Source: STF1-138 sp035356975 (GTDB lineage: Bacteria; Patescibacteriota; Patescibacteriia; UBA1558; S5-K13). From it: 8,962 bases of DNA. The stretch lies in assembly GCA_035356975.1 (NCBI GenBank), contig DAORGW010000035.1, forward strand, positions 1 to 8,962. The letters are read 5' to 3'. Within the stretch, counting starts at the first letter, position 1; every line of letters begins with the position of its first letter. Below, piece after piece: positions 4,689 through 8,962 of the stretch. Position numbers and translations under genes: made by a program. The notes under the pieces are model-generated. The model ran no database searches and was not told the DNA's origin. It was given only the letters and a program-made list of their open reading frames with translations.

Positions 4689-6544
4689 TCAATAATATTA
4701 AGACCATTTTTTATATTATAAAGATCGTTGATTTCTCCAATATAGTTTTTTGGTAAACCATATTGTGCAGCTCCTTTTATAACAGCATCAAAATAACTTT
4801 GGCTTGGTACTCCTATTGAATTGTCGTTTTTTACTATATAAACCTGGGCATCAAAATTTCCAATTGGATTAATTATTTTTACGATTTGTCTTTGATAAAG
4901 ATTCGGATATCCCTCTGCTTTATCTAAACCATCTAAACAATTTTTATTTATTTTATATAGGGCTCCATAAACTATTGATGATTTTTGTGGTTTTATATTT
5001 GCATATCCACGATTATAGAAATAAAATTTGAAATCTTTTAAATGTGAATTTGAAAACCCAACAAAATTCTTTTCTCCACAGCGGAGAGTCATTCTCTCTA
5101 AATCCATATTTGATCCATAAGCAAAATAAAATATATTTTTATCATCATTTAATTTATCGCTACTCTTTTTACCATTGGGATTATATCCATTTAAAACTTC
5201 ATTGCCGTCAATATAACCATCTCTATCCGTATCAGAATCTTTTGGATCTGAATTATAAAAAGATTCATAAATATCTAATAGAGAATCTCCATCTGAATCC
5301 CTTAGTGTGTCAGGTGATAATTCTTTACTTGTTGAAGCACCTGATAAAATTAGCTGATTTGTTGAAGTAGACGATCCACTCATCACATATAAAGGAGAGA
5401 AAAAAACCTCTTTGAGACTCATAGCATCTATGGGCTTTTCTATTTTATAATCTTCTAATTCATTAAAAACTGAACTAATATAGATGTTTATATTTTGATT
5501 TTCTTTGCCAATATTATAAGCTTGGAATATTTTACTGATATCAAAATCTTTTATCGAATAATCTATCTCGTTAACTATCTTTGTTTTTTTATTAATCCAA
5601 AACGAAATACTTATATTATTTTCTAAACTATTTAATAATTCCGAACTTCTTTGAAATGCTTCATCGTTTCTATTTTTTGAATCCTGATATTCCTTGTATG
5701 CACTGTTATACTCCTCTTCTGATAATACTTTTTTCATCATGTAAAAGAAAAAATCCACTGATTTACCTTTTTTAATACTAATATTTATTTTCTTAAATTT
5801 TTCACCTTTATATTCTTTGCTTTCATGCGGATCTAAAATATTTATATATTTTAATATTTCAATTTCTTTTATATTTTTAATATTATAAGTAGAAAACTTG
5901 GGAATATATTTATTAATTTGATTTGTGGGCATGAAACTATCTTCTAAAAATCCTCCCTCTTGATTTATTGGTAAATAAATCCACTTATCTGATATTGGAA
6001 TACTTGGCAAAATTTTTGATAAACCCGCTTTGATATAGATTGAGTCTTTGTAAAAATATTTCAATATATATTCTAAAATTTCTATATTACCTAATTTACT
6101 AGAAGCATTAATTTCAAAATCTTTATCTATTATTTTTATATTAAATTCCGAATCAACAGATTTTATTTTATCTATTTGTTCCTTTGTAGTTGATCCATTA
6201 ACAAATAAACCCGGCTTAATTTGATTTAATAAATCATCAGGCAAAAAAATCTCAGACTTACTTTCTATAGAATAATTCTTTATATCATCTCCCCATGGAA
6301 AAGACATTTTATAAGCAAAATACATTGCCTCTGCCCTAATGTACCAAAAAAATCCACCAACAATTAACAATAAAAAAACAAATAAAAAAAGAATAATTAA
6401 AAATACTCTTTTTTTATGTGGTTTAATCTGTTTGTTTTCATCTATAGAATAAACCTGTGGTGGTGCGTTTAATATACTTAAATTATTATTTTGCTGTAAG
6501 TTCAAATCGGGAACACTGTGCTGTTCATTTGTTTGCTCAAACAT
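4685..6544 (-). CDS. Membrane-anchored protein with LppX-like region, DxDxDG calcium repeats and a C-terminal gamma-glutamylcyclotransferase-like domain
   Basis: A 619-residue multidomain protein. Residues 1-46 are polar and end in KPHKKR; one transmembrane helix spans about 47-69. Basic residues before the helix predict N-in, so everything after it is outside. Residues about 88-380 alternate beta strands and helices and resemble LolA/LppX-like lipoprotein folds (weak call). After a Ser/Thr linker (389-410), two thrombospondin-3-like calcium loops follow: D416/D418/D420/D424/E427 and D436/D438/D440/D442/D446/E449. Residues 472-605 match gamma-glutamylcyclotransferase: FYFAYGSNM (472-480) is the substrate loop, E544 in LDKAEGYP is the expected catalytic Glu, and GAAQYGLP (591-598) matches the C-terminal helix of the GGCT family. 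Such enzymes turn gamma-glutamyl peptides into 5-oxoproline in the cytosol, so an extracellular copy is odd. It starts 32 bases after desulfoferrodoxin and overlaps nth by 4. The substrate is unknown. Confidence 0.85.
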   Translation of the reverse strand: MFEQTNEQHSVPDLNLQQNNNLSILNAPPQVYSIDENKQIKPHKKRVFLIILFLFVFLLLIVGGFFWYIRAEAMYFAYKMSFPWGDDIKNYSIESKSEIFLPDDLLNQIKPGLFVNGSTTKEQIDKIKSVDSEFNIKIIDKDFEINASSKLGNIEILEYILKYFYKDSIYIKAGLSKILPSIPISDKWIYLPINQEGGFLEDSFMPTNQINKYIPKFSTYNIKNIKEIEILKYINILDPHESKEYKGEKFKKINISIKKGKSVDFFFYMMKKVLSEEEYNSAYKEYQDSKNRNDEAFQRSSELLNSLENNISISFWINKKTKIVNEIDYSIKDFDISKIFQAYNIGKENQNINIYISSVFNELEDYKIEKPIDAMSLKEVFFSPLYVMSGSSTSTNQLILSGASTSKELSPDTLRDSDGDSLLDIYESFYNSDPKDSDTDRDGYIDGNEVLNGYNPNGKKSSDKLNDDKNIFYFAYGSNMDLERMTLRCGEKNFVGFSNSHLKDFKFYFYNRGYANIKPQKSSIVYGALYKINKNCLDGLDKAEGYPNLYQRQIVKIINPIGNFDAQVYIVKNDNSIGVPSQSYFDAVIKGAAQYGLPKNYIGEINDLYNIKNGLNIIE

Positions 6545-6576
6545 ATTTTTATTTCGCTATGCGAGTTTATTTTAAA

Positions 6577-6957
6577 TTATTTAGAAACCCAAAGTCCATG
6601 AACATTACAATAACAACGTGCTGTAACTACACTTGCCCTCACATAAAACTCTGCTTCTGGCTTTTCACCTGCTTTTAAAAATTTTTTTCCAGATTTTCCA
6701 TCATCAGTATTAATTTCAATCCATTCTATAAAATGATTTTCTTCCATTGGATGTTCAATACTTCCAACTTTTATTTTATAACCAAAATCTGTTTTCTCGA
6801 TAATTGGAATATGTTTTTCATTTCCCTCGTCCTGTGATTTTTCCTGTTCTAATCTCATTGCCTGACCACAGCACACCAAAGACTCTGCTCCTATATTTAA
6901 AACCTCAACAACATTACCACAAATATCACATTTATAAACTTGTTTTTTCTTTGTCAT
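6577..6957 (-). CDS. dfx: Desulfoferrodoxin (superoxide reductase, two-iron class)
   Basis: 126 residues, the usual length for the two-domain form. It reduces superoxide to hydrogen peroxide without making oxygen, in anaerobes and microaerophiles. The N-terminal desulforedoxin centre has C10/C13 and C29/C30. The catalytic iron ligands are all present: H49 (in EKHIP), H69 (in EHPM), H75 (in ENHF), C117 and H120 (in CNVHGLW); K48 is the usual catalytic Lys beside the first His. It follows rubrerythrin with a 121-base gap filled mostly by a 99-base palindrome, and precedes the membrane protein by 32 bases. No Shine-Dalgarno site is seen. Its peroxide product is the substrate of the neighbouring rubrerythrin. 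Confidence 0.97.
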   Translation of the reverse strand: MTKKKQVYKCDICGNVVEVLNIGAESLVCCGQAMRLEQEKSQDEGNEKHIPIIEKTDFGYKIKVGSIEHPMEENHFIEWIEINTDDGKSGKKFLKAGEKPEAEFYVRASVVTARCYCNVHGLWVSK

Positions 6958-6980
6958 AAAATTTATATTAATAATAGGCT

Positions 6981-7079
6981 ATCAAATTCCAAACTCCAGA
7001 TAAATACCAACATCCAATTACCAAACATTCTGTTATTGATTATTGGAACTTAATTATTATCTGATTATTGAAATTTGGT
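6981..7079. repeat. 99-nt imperfect palindrome between rubrerythrin and desulfoferrodoxin
   Basis: Folding the segment about base 7030 without any gap pairs 31 of 47 positions by hand count. The best blocks are 6983-6988 with 7072-7077, 6997-7003 with 7057-7063 and 7013-7018 with 7042-7047. The left arm is rich in CCAA-type words (caaattccaaactcc, ataccaa, atccaatt) and the right arm in the complement (attattgg, aatttgg). The arm ends at the last base of the rubrerythrin stop codon. It looks like a decayed interspersed repeat or an mRNA hairpin that could tune the expression of rbr relative to dfx. There is no T-run to suggest a terminator. Confidence 0.7.
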
Positions 7080-7648
7080 TATTTAGATATTGTTTCAAAG
7101 TATGCTTTTGGATGTTTACATGCGGGACATTCTTCTGGTGCAATTTCTGCCTCGTGGACATAACCACAATTTCTACACACCCAATAAACTTTTTCATTTC
7201 TTTTAAATGTTGTATCATTCTCTAAATGTTCTAAAAATTTCCTGTATCTTTCTTCATGATTTTTCTCTGCACGAGCAATTGCACGAAGACGAATAGCAAT
7301 ATCTTGCAATCCCTCTTTTTCTGCAACATCTGCAAATTCTGGATACATAGATGTATATTCATGATTTTCTCCTGAAATCGCTACTTTTAAATTTGCAACT
7401 GTGTCTCCTAAAACAGTTGGACATTCAGAATCAACTTTTATTGTTTCTCCATTGTTTTGAGTTAATTCATTTATAAACTTCAATAAAACTTTTGCGTGTT
7501 CTTTTTCTTGATCTGCCGTTAATATAAAATTTGCTGAAATTTCCTCAAAACCTTCTTTTTTTGCAATAGAAGCATAATAAGTATATCTATTTCTTGCCTG
7601 TGACTCTCCAATAAAAGCTTTTGCTAAATTTTTGATTGTTTCTGTCAT
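7079..7648 (-). CDS. rbr: Rubrerythrin (non-haem di-iron peroxide reductase)
   Basis: 189 residues, the normal length. The ferritin-like four-helix domain (about 1-145) carries the di-iron ligands E15, E48-x2-H51 (in QEKEH), E94-x2-E97 (in GENHEY) and E128-x2-H131 (in AEKNHEER). The C-terminal rubredoxin domain has C158-x2-C161-G and C174-P-x-C177, which pass electrons to the di-iron site. It reduces hydrogen peroxide to water in the cytosol of anaerobes. It starts the oxidative-defence unit, about 25 bases after the predicted transcription start; the leader is nearly pure A/T and has no Shine-Dalgarno site. Confidence 0.98.
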   Translation of the reverse strand: MTETIKNLAKAFIGESQARNRYTYYASIAKKEGFEEISANFILTADQEKEHAKVLLKFINELTQNNGETIKVDSECPTVLGDTVANLKVAISGENHEYTSMYPEFADVAEKEGLQDIAIRLRAIARAEKNHEERYRKFLEHLENDTTFKRNEKVYWVCRNCGYVHEAEIAPEECPACKHPKAYFETISK

Positions 7649-7679
7649 AATATTTTTATTTTAATTATTAACTATCTAT

Positions 7680-7688
7680 ATTATACCA
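7680..7688 (-). promoter_or_regulatory. Extended -10 promoter of the rbr-dfx unit
   Basis: The minus strand reads TGG-TATAAT, the same TGn-TATAAT form as the pilD promoter. No convincing -35 is seen 16-18 bases upstream. Transcription would start at about 7673, giving a leader of about 25 bases to the rubrerythrin ATG. I see no binding site for a peroxide regulator such as PerR that I could defend. Confidence 0.6.
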
Positions 7689-7724
7689 AAATATGGGATA
7701 AAAAGATAAACCTTAATTATTATT

Positions 7725-8962
7725 CTATTCTATCACCACTCCTTCCGTATAATCTCCAAAAAAAGCCTCACTTAAATCATAGACTAGATTTTTCCAATCT
7801 TTTCCATATAATTCTATTGCTTTTGCTTCTGTTTTAATCCATTGGATTAAACCATTTTCAGCAACTAAATATACTTTTTTGACACTGGGTATTTTAAATA
7901 GTGTTCCTTTTTTAAATAGTACATTCTTACCTAATTTATAATTTGATATATTTTGATTATTATTTAAAACTTCAATATTTGAAAAATCTTTGCCAAAATA
8001 TGATTTCCAGACAGATTCACTAGGATATATGTATCTAATGTTATTCTTATCTAGAAAGTATACTGTTTTTATATTATTAGCTTTAATAAATGAACCGCTA
8101 CCAAAACCACCACCAGATATTTGTATTAATGCCTCACCTTTATTTGGCTCCTGATTGTTATTGTTATTTTCTTCCCTTTCTTGACTAACTTGATTTTGTT
8201 GATTCATCGATTCTAATATATATGTAGGTATTACTGAACCAGGTGGAAGATTAATTACATTTACTGTTCTTGTTGATGTGCTTGAGTTCAGTGCTGTATC
8301 ACTTACAACATAAGTAACATAATATGTTCCTATAGTACTAGTATCTACAGTATTAGTTATTACTATACTACTTGTTATATCTCCGTCTGTTTCATCGCTA
8401 GCTGTAGCACCACTATCTGTATATGATTCATTTATAAATGTATATTCTGGATTGGATCCTAGAATGGTTATTGTTGGTGAAGTATTATCCAAAACAGCAG
8501 AAACTGTTGAAGTACTTGTATTATCGGCCATATCTTTTGCTTGTACGTGTAAATAATATATTCCATCACCGCTAGATTGTGTTGTAGATGTTGTTGTAGA
8601 ATATTCTTCATCACTAAAAATAAACGAATCTGTTGTAGTAACATGATATCTATATGTTGCATTTTCGTCATCAGATGACCAAATCCAAGTTTTTGACTGT
8701 CTTGGAGTAGAATCATTAGATAATCCTGTGATTGTTGGGGGTGTGTTATCAAGCACAGCAGAAACTTGGATTACTGTACTTTCATTATTAACACCATCTT
8801 TTGCTTGTACGTGTAAATAATATATTCCATCACCGCTAGATTGTGTTGTTGTTTTTGTAGAAGAATACTCTTCAACTGTAAATTCATGTGTCGCATTTTG
8901 ATTTATTGCATATCTATATGTTGCATTTTCATCATCACTATCCCAGTTCCAAGTTTTTGATT
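7725..8962 (-). CDS. Large secreted/surface repeat protein, 3' part only (Ig-like repeats, DUF5011-like domain, conserved C-terminal domain)
   Basis: The reading frame stays open to the window edge, so the start and any signal peptide lie outside; a GTG at 8756 is internal, in the middle of a repeat. 411 residues are visible. Residues 2-165 are two copies of an 88-residue Ig-like repeat (KTW-x-W-x-SDDENATYRY ... GDGIYYLHVQAKD ... AVLDNT-x-PTI). Residues about 166-236 match DUF5011-like bacterial Ig domains (YTDSGATASDETDGDIT and GTYYVTYVVSD). A flexible Asn/Gln/Glu-rich linker follows (about 250-275), then a Gly/Ser patch. Residues about 297-411 form a domain that I recognise only as recurrent in CPR surface proteins, with VYFLDKNNIRYIYP and a later AENGLIQWIKTEAKAIELYG. 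It is likely exported and adhesive or structural. No transmembrane helix or LPxTG motif follows at the C-terminus. Confidence 0.85.
   Translation of the reverse strand, partial: SKTWNWDSDDENATYRYAINQNATHEFTVEEYSSTKTTTQSSGDGIYYLHVQAKDGVNNESTVIQVSAVLDNTPPTITGLSNDSTPRQSKTWIWSSDDENATYRYHVTTTDSFIFSDEEYSTTTSTTQSSGDGIYYLHVQAKDMADNTSTSTVSAVLDNTSPTITILGSNPEYTFINESYTDSGATASDETDGDITSSIVITNTVDTSTIGTYYVTYVVSDTALNSSTSTRTVNVINLPPGSVIPTYILESMNQQNQVSQEREENNNNNQEPNKGEALIQISGGGFGSGSFIKANNIKTVYFLDKNNIRYIYPSESVWKSYFGKDFSNIEVLNNNQNISNYKLGKNVLFKKGTLFKIPSVKKVYLVAENGLIQWIKTEAKAIELYGKDWKNLVYDLSEAFFGDYTEGVVIE
8466..8957 (-). repeat. Tandem 264-bp (88-residue) repeats in the surface protein gene
   Basis: Copy one runs from 8957 to 8694 and copy two from 8693 to about 8466, where it passes into the next Ig domain. 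The period is 264 bases at three anchors. A 54-base block is identical in both copies (8796-8849 and 8532-8585), while the flanks have diverged. More copies may lie beyond the window. Confidence 0.9.

Noticed and set aside
3625..5370. Plus-strand open frames over ogg, nth and the membrane protein (3625-3849, 3750-4130, 4103-4291, 5044-5370)
   Set aside because: They lie antisense to genes with intact catalytic motifs, have no domain-like features, and have compositions expected of antisense reading.
6554..6564. Small perfect hairpin TCGC-tat-GCGA between desulfoferrodoxin and the membrane protein gene
   Set aside because: The stem is only 4 bp, and on the transcribed strand it is followed by A bases rather than a T-run, so it is not a terminator and too short to call a site.
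6457..7225. Plus-strand open frames over desulfoferrodoxin and rubrerythrin (6457-6678, 7043-7225)
   Set aside because: Their Cys/Phe/Tyr-rich products are antisense shadows of metal-binding genes on the minus strand.
8468..8752. Second open frame overlapping the surface repeat gene
   Set aside because: It exists only because the repeat DNA is open in two frames; its product is low-complexity Gln/Ile/Leu and does not resemble a protein domain.
8754..8756. GTG at 8756 as the start of the surface protein
   Set aside because: The frame continues upstream to the window edge with a full further copy of the repeat, so this codon is an internal valine.
1..8962. CRISPR arrays, tRNA or rRNA genes, insertion sequences, recoded stop codons
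   Set aside because: No regularly spaced repeats, cloverleaf sequences, transposase motifs or in-frame TGA codons in conserved genes were found. The only tandem repeats are the protein-coding ones listed.

Overview
This is an AT-rich window of about 9 kb in which every convincing gene lies on the minus strand, so transcription runs from high to low coordinates. TGA and TAG both act as ordinary stops and all tryptophans are TGG. The gene content points to a Patescibacteria/CPR bacterium, probably an anaerobe. The CPR-like signs are a minimal type IV pilus pseudopilin cluster with a GspI-like protein carrying the stretch around LAREGVEIVRNIRDSNW, DxDxDG calcium-binding repeats on a membrane-anchored protein, a C-terminal domain of a type I associate with CPR surface proteins, and an almost complete lack of Shine-Dalgarno sites. 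The phylum assignment is an inference from these features; I saw no marker gene such as rRNA.

Layout in transcription order. (1) 8962-7725: the 3' part of a large secreted repeat protein, with 88-residue tandem repeats, a DUF5011-like Ig domain, an Asn/Gln-rich linker and an uncharacterised C-terminal domain. (2) 7688-3437: an apparent oxidative-defence and repair unit. It has an extended -10 promoter, then rubrerythrin, a 99-nt imperfect palindrome, desulfoferrodoxin (superoxide reductase), a 619-residue membrane-anchored protein ending in a gamma-glutamylcyclotransferase-like domain, endonuclease III, and an archaeal-type 8-oxoguanine glycosylase (Ogg2). The last three overlap each other. 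(3) 3437-2855: a stand-alone receiver-domain protein with the only strong Shine-Dalgarno site in the window, an inverted repeat around that site, and a clear intrinsic terminator. (4) 2841-1: a type IV pilus unit. A leaderless-looking promoter drives prepilin peptidase, followed by GspH/FimT-, GspI/PilV- and GspJ/PilW-like pseudopilins in the classic H-I-J order, and the first two codons of a further gene at the window edge.

How the genes fit together: rubrerythrin and desulfoferrodoxin remove peroxide and superoxide, and Nth and Ogg2 repair oxidised pyrimidines and 8-oxoguanine, so unit 2 is a coherent response to oxygen exposure. The membrane protein sits in the middle of it, with a normally cytosolic enzyme fold apparently displayed outside the cell; it is the most unusual item here. 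The pilus unit encodes the peptidase and several of its own substrates. The receiver protein between the two units has no output domain and no kinase in the window.
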